Source of the DNA: Pseudomonas psychrophila
GTDB taxonomy: Bacteria > Pseudomonadota > Gammaproteobacteria > Pseudomonadales > Pseudomonadaceae
Direction of reading: 5' to 3'
Assembly (NCBI RefSeq): GCF_001043005.1
Contig: NZ_JYKZ01000005.1
Coordinates: forward strand, 1-64,000
Length of the DNA: 64,000 bases
The notes below the pieces were generated by a model, which searched no databases, had not been told where the DNA came from, and saw only the letters and a program-made list of their open reading frames with translations. The position numbers and the translations under genes were made by a program. This document shows positions 8,939-17,643 of the stretch, piece after piece; the stretch's first letter is position 1, and each line of letters starts with the position of its first letter.

Positions 8939-10129
8939 ATGAACGCGATTGACCAGTTCAGAGAGCAAACCCGCGCTTGGCTTGAAGCCAATTGTCCGCC
9001 ATCGCAGCGCAAGGCCATACCTGAAGGCGAATTGGTGTGGGGCGCAAGCGAGGTCGAGTTTCCCAATGCCGATGCTCAGCTGTGGTTTGAGCGCATGCGC
9101 GACAAAGGCTGGTTCTGCCCGGACTGGCCAGCCGAATACGGCGGTGCAGGGCTAAGCCCTGAATACAACGCCGTGCTCGAAAGTGAGCTGCGCCGCCTCA
9201 AGTGCCGCCCGCCGCAAATCAATCTGGGCATCTGGATGCTCGGCCCGGTGCTCCTGGAATTCGGTAGCGAAGAACAAAAGAAAGACCTGCTCACCCCGAT
9301 GACCCGCGGTGAAGTGCGTTGGTGTCAGGGCTTCTCCGAGCCCAATGCCGGTTCTGACCTGGCCAGCCTGAAAACCTGCGCCCGCGATGCCGGTGATCAC
9401 TTTGTGGTCGATGGCAGCAAAATCTGGACCTCCTACGGGGACAAGTCGGACTGGATGTATGCGTTGGTCCGCACCGACCCCACGGCCAGCAAGCACGCGG
9501 GCATCAGCCTGATCGTGCTCGACATGAAAAGCCCGGGGGTGAGCGTTGCGCCGATTGATTTGATCAGTGGCAAATCTGCGTTTTGCCAGGTGTTCTTCGA
9601 TGGGGTCAAAGTCCCGAAAAGTCAGTTGATTGGCCCGTTGCACGGTGGCTGGAACCTGGCCAAGCGCCTGTTGCAGCACGAACGCAAAGCCATGTCCAAA
9701 TTCGGCGAGTTCAGCTTGCCGACACACTTCCATTTGTTGCCGTTGGTGAGTCAGTACTTGCCAGAACCTGCGGGGCATAGCGAGTCAGCGTTGGTGGCGC
9801 GTGCTGTGGCCAGTGCCATGAATGAACACAGCTACAACCTGACTGTACAGCGCATGGGTGAAGAGGCCCGTACCGGGCAAGACGTCAGCGGGCTGATGTC
9901 GATCATGAAACTGGTGCACACCGAACAGGAACGCGACAAGTTCGAAGTGTTGCTGGACGTCATGGGCTATCGCGCATTGGGCTGGGACAAGGGTGCTTTC
10001 AGCCCTCAAGAGCTGGCCATCACACGCGGCTGGTTAAACAGTTTCGCCCTGACCATTTCTGGTGGTGCCTCAGAAATTCAGCTCAACGTGATCGCCAAGC
10101 GGGTCCTCGGCCTGCCTGACGTGAAGTAA
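8939..10129 (+). CDS. Acyl-CoA dehydrogenase, alpha-type subunit
   Basis: A 396-residue acyl-CoA dehydrogenase. The middle domain carries GFSEPNAGSDLASLKT, the putative base lies in LLQHERKAM, and the C-terminal GGASEIQLNVIAKRVLGLP is the usual ending of this subgroup. It lies 11 bp upstream of a second, shorter-motif dehydrogenase (10141), the arrangement seen for alpha/beta heteromeric steroid-type enzymes. ATG 8939 follows GGTAGAG. It would oxidise an acyl-CoA thioester to the enoyl-CoA and pass electrons to ETF; the chain or ring identity of the substrate is not visible. Confidence 0.87.
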   Translation: MNAIDQFREQTRAWLEANCPPSQRKAIPEGELVWGASEVEFPNADAQLWFERMRDKGWFCPDWPAEYGGAGLSPEYNAVLESELRRLKCRPPQINLGIWMLGPVLLEFGSEEQKKDLLTPMTRGEVRWCQGFSEPNAGSDLASLKTCARDAGDHFVVDGSKIWTSYGDKSDWMYALVRTDPTASKHAGISLIVLDMKSPGVSVAPIDLISGKSAFCQVFFDGVKVPKSQLIGPLHGGWNLAKRLLQHERKAMSKFGEFSLPTHFHLLPLVSQYLPEPAGHSESALVARAVASAMNEHSYNLTVQRMGEEARTGQDVSGLMSIMKLVHTEQERDKFEVLLDVMGYRALGWDKGAFSPQELAITRGWLNSFALTISGGASEIQLNVIAKRVLGLPDVK

Positions 10130-10140
10130 GGAAACACACC

Positions 10141-11301
10141 ATGAACCTGCTTTATAACGATGATCAACGACTGTTGGCCGACAGCGCCCGCGAGTTTCTG
10201 GCAGCGCGTAGCCCGGCCTCCCGCCAGCGTGCCCTGCGCGATGAGCCTCAGGCCAACGGGTTTGACACCCGACTATGGCAAGACGCAGTAGCGTTGGGCT
10301 GGAGTGCTATCCCGTTCCCCGAAAACCTCGGTGGACTGGATTTTGGCTGCATGGGCCTGGGCCCTATTTTTGAATCCATCGGTTGCAATCTCAGCGCTTC
10401 GCCGCTGCTCTCAAGTGTGGTGCTCAGTGGCTCCTTGCTGCACTTGCAGGGCAATGCTCAGCAGCAGGATTGCTGGCTGTCGGCGACCATTAGTGGTGAG
10501 CGGCGCCTGGCGCTGGCGCTGGATGAGCACCCGCGTCACAACCCGGCACGGATCTCCTTGCAAGCGGTGCCCAATGGCGATGGTTACAGCCTGACCGGGG
10601 ATAAATATTGTGTGATCGATGGGGTGGGAGCCGATGGTTATCTGGTGGCTGCACGCACCGGCGACACGTCGCCTTCCCAAGCCCACATGAGCCTGTTTCT
10701 GATACCCGCAGATGCTCCGGGGCTCACCGTCATTGCGTTACCGCTGATTGACTCGCGTAACCATGCACGCCTGCAGCTGGAGCAGGTACAGGTCGGACCG
10801 CAAGCGCTGCTCGGCGAAGCGGGATCTGCCATGCCTGCATTGGATATTGCACTGGATCGCGGTCGTGTGTGCCTGGCTGCCGAGATGCTCGGTATGTCAG
10901 AGAAGCTCTTCGCGATGACCCTCGATTACCTCAAGACCCGCGTCCAGTTTGAGGTGGCTATTGGTTCTTTCCAGTCGCTGCAACATCGCGCTGCGCAGTT
11001 GTATGTCGACCTGGCACTGGCGCGCAGCGCGGTGATGGCCGGTCTGGCAGCGCTGGACGACACACGCTTGAGCGAGGTCGAGCGTCAGCGTCTGGCCAGT
11101 CTGGCCAAGTGGAAGGCCGGGCAAACGGCGATCAAGGTCGTGAATGAAGCGGTGCAAATGCACGGCGGCATTGGTGTCACCGATGAGCTGGATGTGGGCT
11201 TGTATCTCAAACGGATCCGGGTGGCCCAGGCAAGCCTGGGAGATGCCGATTATCACTGCGAGCGCTATGGCGCTCTGGAGCTGGCGCACGCGCACGCTTG
11301 A
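10141..11301 (+). CDS. Acyl-CoA dehydrogenase, beta-type subunit
   Basis: A 386-residue acyl-CoA dehydrogenase-fold protein. It has the FAD-contact motif KTRVQFEVAIGSFQSLQHR and QMHGGIGVTDELDVG, but no TE-x-x-GSD middle signature and no (E/G)G(T/A)xEIQ segment. It is therefore the probable partner subunit of the protein at 8939, 11 bp upstream. ATG 10141 follows AAGGA. The next gene, an AMP-forming ligase, begins 37 bp downstream, so the pair is expected to be expressed with its activating enzyme. Confidence 0.85.
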   Translation: MNLLYNDDQRLLADSAREFLAARSPASRQRALRDEPQANGFDTRLWQDAVALGWSAIPFPENLGGLDFGCMGLGPIFESIGCNLSASPLLSSVVLSGSLLHLQGNAQQQDCWLSATISGERRLALALDEHPRHNPARISLQAVPNGDGYSLTGDKYCVIDGVGADGYLVAARTGDTSPSQAHMSLFLIPADAPGLTVIALPLIDSRNHARLQLEQVQVGPQALLGEAGSAMPALDIALDRGRVCLAAEMLGMSEKLFAMTLDYLKTRVQFEVAIGSFQSLQHRAAQLYVDLALARSAVMAGLAALDDTRLSEVERQRLASLAKWKAGQTAIKVVNEAVQMHGGIGVTDELDVGLYLKRIRVAQASLGDADYHCERYGALELAHAHA

Positions 11302-11338
11302 GCCTGTAGCGAACTGTTCGAGTCTGGAGAATAACAAG

Positions 11339-13027
11339 ATGAAACTTGAGCAATGGCAGAGCGCCTGGCAACAGTTGATTGGTGCCGGCTCGCCTTTTGA
11401 AGTACTGACGCCGCCGGAAGGCGGGCCGAAGTATTTTCGGCATTGCGCCGCCAGTGTCTGGGCTGCCATCGACAGCGGTCGGGTTCACGCAGATCGCGAG
11501 TTTCTGGTGTGGGAGCAGCAACGACTCACGTTCAGCCAGTTTTTCGATCAGGTGGATCGACTGGCCGGGCAACTGGTGGAGCGCTTTGGTCTACACAAGG
11601 GCGACCGTGTGGCGATTGCCATGCGTAATCAGCCCGCCTGGCTGGTAGCGTTTGCCGCTATCCAGCGATGCGGTGCGGTGTGCGTACCGCTCAACAGCTG
11701 GGGGCTGCGTGACGAACTGTTTCATGGTTTGCAGGACAGCGGTGCGTGTTTGCTGCTGTGCGACGAGCCGCGCTTGCAGTTGCTTGCCAGCGACCTGCGT
11801 GATCAGGGACTGGCAACCATTGTGGTTGGCCTGAGCGAAGATACTCAGCTGGAGGAGCACTGCCAGCGTCTGGAAGACCTGCTGGCTGCACCGGCCTTAA
11901 GCACTCCGGTGCAAACCGTCAGTGCCAGCGACCCGGCCATGATTCTCTACACCTCGGGCACGACCAGCCTGGCCAAGGGTGTGTTGTCGACCCACCGCGC
12001 TGTCTGCCAGGCGCTGGTTGCGCTGGAGTTTCAGGGCGCGTTTTGCGCGGTCAGTTCGCCGGAGCGCATCAGTGTGGTGATCAACAGCGGCTATGCCCCC
12101 ACCACCTTGATGGCGGTGCCGTTGTTTCATGTCAGTGGCTTGCATGCGCAGTTTTTACTGGCCTTGCGCAGCGGTCGGCGCCTGCTGCTGATGTACAAGT
12201 GGGACGTGGAAAAAGCCTTCGACCTGATCCGTGACGAGCAGTGCACCCAATTCAACGGCGCGCCGGTGATGATGCAGCAATTGCTCACCTCGCCACGCTT
12301 TGGCAGTCCTGACACGGCAAGCCTGTTTGGTCTGGGACTGGGCGGGGCGGCACCGTCCAGCAGCCTGTTGGCCCACCTGACCCAGCGCAAACCCGAAGCG
12401 GTCGGCGGCAGTGGTTATGGGCTGACCGAGAGCAACGGGATTTGTGCAGCGATTGGCGGTGATCAGTTTGTCTACAAGCCGTCGTCAGCGGGCTGGCCCT
12501 TGCCAATTGTTGACGTGCGCATCGGCGACAGCCCGAATCGCCCCTTGCCCAGCGGGGTCAGCGGTCTGATCTGGGTGCGCTCGCCAACGCTGATGAGCGC
12601 GTACTGGAACCTGCCTCAGGCCAGTACCCAGACCTTGCAAGAGGGTTGGCTCGATACCGGCGATATTGGCCTGCTGGATGACGAAGGTTTTCTCTACATC
12701 ACCGATCGGGCCAAGGATCTGATCAACCGTGGCGGCGAGAAGATTTCAGCGGCCGAGGTCGAGTCCTGTGCCTGTGAGATGCCCGGTGTAATCGAAGCCG
12801 CCGCCTTTGCCGTACCTGATGATGTGCTGGGCGAGGTGGTGTTTCTGGTGGTGCGCGGCGACCCGGCCTCAACCCCGGACCGCGATGCAGTGCGGGGTTT
12901 TATTGCGCAGCGCCTGGCGAGCTTCAAGGTCCCTGCACAGATCCATATCCAGCACACACCGTTTGCCCGGAATGCTTCGGGCAAGATGCTTAAAAGCTTG
13001 CTCAAAGAGCTGTTGGTAACGGCCTGA
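11339..13027 (+). CDS. AMP-forming acyl-CoA ligase (FadD-like)
   Basis: A 562-residue adenylate-forming enzyme of the ANL family that would activate a carboxylic acid to its CoA thioester. The ANL motifs appear in order: YTSGTTSLAKGV (A3), GYGLTESNG (A5), WLDTGDIG (A7), DRAKDLINRGGEKIS (A8) and the C-terminal catalytic lysine in NASGKMLK (A10). I chose ATG at 11339, preceded by CTGGAG, over a long upstream extension into the previous gene. Its place at the end of the dehydrogenase cluster and just before the DUF1329 gene suggests that it activates the cluster's own substrate, probably a hydrophobic side-chain acid. Confidence 0.88.
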   Translation: MKLEQWQSAWQQLIGAGSPFEVLTPPEGGPKYFRHCAASVWAAIDSGRVHADREFLVWEQQRLTFSQFFDQVDRLAGQLVERFGLHKGDRVAIAMRNQPAWLVAFAAIQRCGAVCVPLNSWGLRDELFHGLQDSGACLLLCDEPRLQLLASDLRDQGLATIVVGLSEDTQLEEHCQRLEDLLAAPALSTPVQTVSASDPAMILYTSGTTSLAKGVLSTHRAVCQALVALEFQGAFCAVSSPERISVVINSGYAPTTLMAVPLFHVSGLHAQFLLALRSGRRLLLMYKWDVEKAFDLIRDEQCTQFNGAPVMMQQLLTSPRFGSPDTASLFGLGLGGAAPSSSLLAHLTQRKPEAVGGSGYGLTESNGICAAIGGDQFVYKPSSAGWPLPIVDVRIGDSPNRPLPSGVSGLIWVRSPTLMSAYWNLPQASTQTLQEGWLDTGDIGLLDDEGFLYITDRAKDLINRGGEKISAAEVESCACEMPGVIEAAAFAVPDDVLGEVVFLVVRGDPASTPDRDAVRGFIAQRLASFKVPAQIHIQHTPFARNASGKMLKSLLKELLVTA

Positions 13028-13115
13028 ATAGTCTTTGTGGACGATGTACTCGCCTGTGAATGGCGAAGAATGGACGCATACCCCTCAGCAAGCTAATTCG
13101 CGTAGGAGGCAATAC

Positions 13116-14498
13116 ATGAAAATAACAAGAACAGGCGTAATGCTCGCAGCCGCCATAGCTGTCAATGTGGCAGCCATCGGTACGGCATCCGCTCAGGTAT
13201 CTCCCGCAGAAGCGGCCAAACTGGGTAAAGAGCTGACCTGTGTAGGGGCCGAACAGGCGGGTAACGCAGCCGGGACAATCCCGCCGTATACCGGCAAGTA
13301 CCTGGGCGAAGTACCGGGCTGGAACCATGTGAAGTTCTCGGGCGGCCAACCCGTTGACCCCTACGCTGCGGAGAAGCCGATCCTGGTGATCACCGCGCAA
13401 AACATGGCGCAGTACGAAGACAAACTGACCGAAGGCCAGAAAGCGCTGCTCAAGCGTTATCCGACCACTTACAAGATGAATATCTACACCGGTCATCGTG
13501 ATTTCCGCTACCCGGACTACGTGTGCAGCCGCGCCATGAGCAACGCTTTGAACGCCAAGCTGGTGAACGATGGCATGGGCATTGAAGGTTTGGGCCAAGT
13601 GCCGTTCCCGATCCCGAAAAGCGGGATGGAAGTGCTGTGGAACCACCAGCTCCCGGCCCGTGCCTGGACCGAAGAAAAAACCAGTGACCTGGCGTCTGTA
13701 CTGCCCAATGGCAGCATTGGTTGGGGGCGTGCCTATGGGCGGGGCCTGTCACAGGCGAACTCGCCGACCGTCGAGCCCAAAACCGAAGGCAAGATTCAGG
13801 CAATGGGCAACAACACGACCCTGAAACCTGCACGTGACAACGGCGTGATCAGCATTTCCCACGAACCCTATGACTTCCAGACCAACCCGCGTCAGGCCTG
13901 GAGCTATAGCCCGTCTACCCGCCGCGTACGCTTGCTGCCTGGCTACGGCTACGACCAGCCGATGATCGGCACCAACGGCACCATGACTGTCGACGAAGAC
14001 CGTTTGTTTAACGGTTCGCCGGAGCGCTTTAACTGGAAACTGATCGGCAAGCGTGAGATCTACATCCCGGCCAACGCCTACAAGCCCAACGCTGGCACGG
14101 TGAAGTACGCCGACATGCTGACGCCCAACCATCCCAACCCAGACTTGATGCGTTACGAGCTGCGTCGTGTGTGGGTCCTGGAAGGGGACCTGAAAGAAGG
14201 CTATCGCCACGTCTACGGCAAGCGCGTGCTGTTTATCGATGAGGACACCTGGAACTCGGTCATGGCGGACAACTACGATGCCCGTGGGCAGCTGTGGAAA
14301 CACGCAATGGTCAACTATTACTACCACCCGGACATGAGTGGCTGGCAGGCGGGTTCGCAGTTCTTCATGGACTTGAACTCGGGGCAGTACACCGGCTACG
14401 GCATGACCAACGAAGCCAAGAAAGGCCCGATCCTTAACGAAGGCAAATTCACACCTGACCAGTACACCGCTGATGCGGCACGTGCCATGGGCCGCTAA
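13116..14498 (+). CDS. Exported DUF1329 protein (LolA/LolB-like fold family)
   Basis: A 460-residue protein with a clear signal peptide (positive start, hydrophobic AAAIAVNVAAI, cleavage after TASAQ near residue 28). The body, with segments such as RYPTTYKMNIYTGHRDFRYPD and NPRQAWSYSPSTRRVRLLPGYGYDQP, is the DUF1329 family. DUF1329 genes commonly sit beside RND transporters or hydrophobic-substrate degradation genes. They are thought to act at the outer membrane or in the periplasm, but the role is not established. ATG 13116 has TAGGAGG upstream. It closes the cluster; a strong terminator follows at 14528. I infer a role in handling or uptake of a poorly soluble substrate. Confidence 0.83.
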   Translation: MKITRTGVMLAAAIAVNVAAIGTASAQVSPAEAAKLGKELTCVGAEQAGNAAGTIPPYTGKYLGEVPGWNHVKFSGGQPVDPYAAEKPILVITAQNMAQYEDKLTEGQKALLKRYPTTYKMNIYTGHRDFRYPDYVCSRAMSNALNAKLVNDGMGIEGLGQVPFPIPKSGMEVLWNHQLPARAWTEEKTSDLASVLPNGSIGWGRAYGRGLSQANSPTVEPKTEGKIQAMGNNTTLKPARDNGVISISHEPYDFQTNPRQAWSYSPSTRRVRLLPGYGYDQPMIGTNGTMTVDEDRLFNGSPERFNWKLIGKREIYIPANAYKPNAGTVKYADMLTPNHPNPDLMRYELRRVWVLEGDLKEGYRHVYGKRVLFIDEDTWNSVMADNYDARGQLWKHAMVNYYYHPDMSGWQAGSQFFMDLNSGQYTGYGMTNEAKKGPILNEGKFTPDQYTADAARAMGR

Positions 14499-14527
14499 AA
14501 CGCTCGCGGTACGTTGCCAGTGACAGC

Positions 14528-14564
14528 AAAAAGCCCCGTCAGTTAATGCCTGGCGGGGCTTTTT
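14528..14564. terminator. Bidirectional rho-independent terminator
   Basis: Stem AAAAAGCCCCGTCAG / CTGGCGGGGCTTTTT with a short AT-rich loop and T-runs on both strands. It lies between the end of the DUF1329 gene on the plus strand and the end of the VOC gene on the minus strand, so it can serve both. Confidence 0.92.
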
Positions 14565-14582
14565 GTGTTCAGGGTTGGCGAT

Positions 14583-14945
14583 TTATTCGCCTGCGGACCA
14601 GATCGCCAGCTCATAGCCGTCCAGGTCGCAGAAGTGGAAACGGCTGCCGCCCGGGAACTTGAATTCAGGTCGCGTAATCCGGCCGCCAGCGGCAATGACC
14701 GCCTGCTGTGCCCGGGCCAGGTCATCGGCATACATGATGATGAGCGGACCCCCCGGGCGTACGGCCTCGCCCGTGGTGAAGCCGCCGCTCAGGCGGCCAT
14801 CGCTGAACTCGGTGTAGGTGGGGCCGAAGTCAGTGAAAGTCCATCCAAATACGGCGCCATAAAACGCTTTGCTGCGCGCTATGTCGTGGACATTGAATTC
14901 GATGTTGTCGATCTTGTAGTGGCGGCTGTCTAGGGTCACGGGCAT
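14583..14945 (-). CDS. VOC (glyoxalase/bleomycin-resistance) family protein
   Basis: A 120-residue single-gene protein with the vicinal-oxygen-chelate fold: IDNIEFNVHDIARSKAFYGAVFGW at the N-terminus, and RFHFCDLDGYELAIWS at the C-terminus with the second-half metal or substrate strand. VOC proteins of this length act as dimers; function ranges from glyoxalase-like isomerases to resistance proteins, and nothing here discriminates. ATG 14945 is preceded by AAGGAGATGCCC. It shares a bidirectional terminator with the cluster to its left and has no operon partner. Confidence 0.82.
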   Translation of the reverse strand: MPVTLDSRHYKIDNIEFNVHDIARSKAFYGAVFGWTFTDFGPTYTEFSDGRLSGGFTTGEAVRPGGPLIIMYADDLARAQQAVIAAGGRITRPEFKFPGGSRFHFCDLDGYELAIWSAGE

Positions 14946-15167
14946 CTCCTTATGTGGGTGAAATATAGAGCGGTGCAGGGATATACGCCACTAGACGACA
15001 GGTGGGGAACCCAGGGCCTGAGGCGCGTTGTGGTCGAGCCGGTCATTGGCCAAAGCAGTCATTCAGCTTGAGCGGTTTGACCATTGTTGCAGAGCCTTCG
15101 CGGGGCGATTATCAACAGGATTTTTCACGGTTCCCATCCTAAAAATAAAGACCGAGGGATTCTGCTG

Positions 15168-16832
15168 ATGCGCGACTACCTGACCGCGATGACTGATTTT
15201 GACTACCAACGTACTGTGACGGGCGCACTGGACGGCCATCTTGAGGCCGTCAATGCCTGCGTCGAGTGCTGCGATCGCCATGCCTTGCCGGGCCGCATTG
15301 CGTTGTTCTGGGAAGGCCGGGATGCCAGCAGCGCCACGTATACCTTCACCCAGTTACAGGATCAGGCTGCGCGCTTTGCCAATTTTCTGTTGGCCCAGGG
15401 CGTAAAGCGCGGCGACAAGGTGGCAGGTTTGCTGCCACGCAATGTCGAGTTGTTGATTGTTGCGTTCGCCGCCTGGCGCATTGGTGCCATTTACCAGCCT
15501 CTGTTTACCGCCTTCGGTCCCAAGGCCATCGAGCACCGGCTCAACAGTTCCGGTGCAGCGTTGGTGGTCACGGATGCGGTGAACCGCGTCAAACTCAATG
15601 AAGTCAACGATTGCCCGGCGATTGTCACAGTGGCAGGTGCCAAAGGGCAGGGTCTGGTGCGCGGCGATTTCAGCTTCTGGGCCGAACTGGACAACTACCC
15701 GGCCGTCTGTGAGCCGGTCATGCTCACAGGTGAAGACCCGTTTTTGCTGATGTTCACCTCGGGTACCACGGGCCCGGCTAAACCGCTGCTGGTGCCGCTC
15801 AAGGCCATCGTTGCGTTCCAGAGCTATACCCGGGATGCAGTGGGGCTGCGTCCTGAGGACTCGTTCTGGAACCTGGCTGATCCGGGCTGGGCGTACGGGA
15901 TTTATTTCGGAATCACCGGGCCGTTGTCCATGGGCCACCCGATTACTTTGTACGATGGCCCGTTTACGGTTGAGAGCACTTGCCGGGTCATCAAGAAATA
16001 CGGCATCACCAACCTCACCGGTTCGCCCACCGCGTATCGCATGCTGATTGCTGCCGGGGCTGCCTTCTCGAGCAAGATCAAGGGCCAGCTGCGAGTCGTC
16101 AGCAGCGCCGGTGAGCCGCTCAACCCCGAGGTCATTCGCTGGTTTGCCGATGAGCTGAACGTCACCATCCATGACCACTATGGGCAGACCGAAGTCGGCA
16201 TGGTGCTGTGCAACCACCACGGGCTTGATCATCCGGTGCATATGGGCGCTGCGGGCTTTGCCTCGCCGGGCCACCGGATCGTGGTGCTCGATGACAACCA
16301 TCAGGAGTTGCCGGTTGGCCAGCCGGGAATTCTGGCAGTCGATCGCAGCCAGTCGCCGATGTGCTGGTTTGGCGGTTATCAAGGCTTCAATACCAAGGCT
16401 TTCGTTGGCAATTACTACCTCAGCGGCGACACCGTGGAGCTGAACCCGGATGGCAGCATCAGCTTCGTCGGGCGCAGTGATGACGTCATCACCACCTCCG
16501 GTTATCGCGTAGGGCCTTTTGATGTAGAAAGCGCCCTGATCGAGCACCCGGCCGTGGTTGAAGCCGCCGTGGTGGGCAAGCCGGACCCCGAGCGTACCGA
16601 GCTGGTCAAGGCGTTTGTCGTGTTGAACCCCCAATATCTGGGTGATGCGCAACTGGCCGAAACCCTGCGTTTACACGTGCGCCAGCGCCTGGCTGCCCAC
16701 GCTTATCCCCGTGAAATCGAATTTGTCACCGAGCTGCCGAAAACCCCGAGCGGCAAGCTGCAGCGCTTTATTTTGCGCAACCAGGAAATCGCCAAGGCTG
16801 AACTGGCTGCAAGCGCCAATGCCACGGCCTGA
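15168..16832 (+). CDS. fadDx: AMP-binding acyl-CoA synthetase (acetyl-CoA-synthetase-like)
   Basis: A 554-residue ANL-family ligase, closer to the acetyl/propionyl-CoA synthetase branch than to FadD. Motifs are MFTSGTTGPAKPLLVPL (A3), HYGQTEVG (A5), YLSGDTVELNPDG (A7), GRSDDVITTSGYRVGP (A8) and the catalytic Lys in TPSGKLQR (A10). I chose ATG at 15168; an upstream in-frame TTG at 15084 has no ribosome-binding site. It opens a five-gene operon whose order matches P. putida PP_2213-PP_2217 as I recall it (fadDx-fadB2x-fadAx-ACAD-fadB1x), linked to short or branched acyl-CoA oxidation. The substrate is probably a short or 2-methyl-branched acid; the symbol is by synteny. Confidence 0.85.
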   Translation: MRDYLTAMTDFDYQRTVTGALDGHLEAVNACVECCDRHALPGRIALFWEGRDASSATYTFTQLQDQAARFANFLLAQGVKRGDKVAGLLPRNVELLIVAFAAWRIGAIYQPLFTAFGPKAIEHRLNSSGAALVVTDAVNRVKLNEVNDCPAIVTVAGAKGQGLVRGDFSFWAELDNYPAVCEPVMLTGEDPFLLMFTSGTTGPAKPLLVPLKAIVAFQSYTRDAVGLRPEDSFWNLADPGWAYGIYFGITGPLSMGHPITLYDGPFTVESTCRVIKKYGITNLTGSPTAYRMLIAAGAAFSSKIKGQLRVVSSAGEPLNPEVIRWFADELNVTIHDHYGQTEVGMVLCNHHGLDHPVHMGAAGFASPGHRIVVLDDNHQELPVGQPGILAVDRSQSPMCWFGGYQGFNTKAFVGNYYLSGDTVELNPDGSISFVGRSDDVITTSGYRVGPFDVESALIEHPAVVEAAVVGKPDPERTELVKAFVVLNPQYLGDAQLAETLRLHVRQRLAAHAYPREIEFVTELPKTPSGKLQRFILRNQEIAKAELAASANATA

Positions 16833-16865
16833 TTTTTAACAACCCTATTTTGGTCAGGAACAACC

Positions 16866-17633
16866 ATGCAAATCGAAAACAAGGTTTTTATCGTCACCGG
16901 TGGAGCATCAGGACTGGGTGCTGCCACAGCCGACATGTTGGTCAAGGCGGGTGCCCGGGTGATGCTGGTGGACATGAACGCCGATGCCGTGGCCGCCCAA
17001 GCGAACAAGCTGGGGAGTCAGGCGCGTAGCGCAGTGGCAGACATCAGCCAGGCGGATGCCGCACAGGCAGCGGTTGCAGCCACGGTGGCAGCCTTTGGCG
17101 GGGTCAACGGACTGATCAACTGTGCGGGCATTGTGCGCGGCGAAAAGATCCTCGGCAAAAATGGCCCCCATGGGCTGGAGAATTTCAGCCAGGTCATCAA
17201 CGTCAACCTGATTGGCAGCTTCAACATGCTGCGCCTGGCCGCAGCGGCCATTGCCGAGACCGCCGCCGATGCCGATGGCGAGCGCGGGGTGATCATCAAT
17301 ACCGCTTCGGTGGCGGCGTTCGACGGTCAGATCGGCCAGGCGGCCTATGCGGCTTCCAAGGGCGCCATCGCCAGCCTGACCTTGCCTGCGTCCCGTGAAC
17401 TGGCCCGCTTCGGGATTCGCGTCATGACCATCGCACCGGGCATTTTTGAAACACCGATGATGGCTGGCATGACCCCTGAAGTGCGTGACTCCCTGGCCGC
17501 CGGTGTGCCGTTCCCACCGCGCCTGGGCAAGCCTGACGAGTACGCGTCGCTGGTACGGCATATTATTGAAAACAGCATGCTCAATGGCGAGGTGATCCGT
17601 CTCGACGGCGCCTTGCGCATGGCCGCCAAATAA
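16866..17633 (+). CDS. fadB2x: 3-hydroxyacyl-CoA dehydrogenase type II (HSD10-like SDR)
   Basis: A 255-residue short-chain dehydrogenase of the HSD17B10 group, which oxidises 3-hydroxy(-2-methyl)acyl-CoA with NAD+. It has TGGASGLG for the cofactor, NCAGI, a catalytic Ser in INTASVAAFDGQIGQ, and AYAASKGA for Tyr-x3-Lys. The tail IETPMMAGMTPEVRDSL-type segment and the EVIRLDGALRM ending are characteristic of this group. ATG 16866 follows AGGA. It sits 33 bp after the ligase and 10 bp before the thiolase, giving the third beta-oxidation step next to the fourth. In isoleucine degradation the same set would convert 2-methyl-3-hydroxybutyryl-CoA. Confidence 0.9.
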   Translation: MQIENKVFIVTGGASGLGAATADMLVKAGARVMLVDMNADAVAAQANKLGSQARSAVADISQADAAQAAVAATVAAFGGVNGLINCAGIVRGEKILGKNGPHGLENFSQVINVNLIGSFNMLRLAAAAIAETAADADGERGVIINTASVAAFDGQIGQAAYAASKGAIASLTLPASRELARFGIRVMTIAPGIFETPMMAGMTPEVRDSLAAGVPFPPRLGKPDEYASLVRHIIENSMLNGEVIRLDGALRMAAK

Positions 17634-17643
17634 GGGGTGTGAA

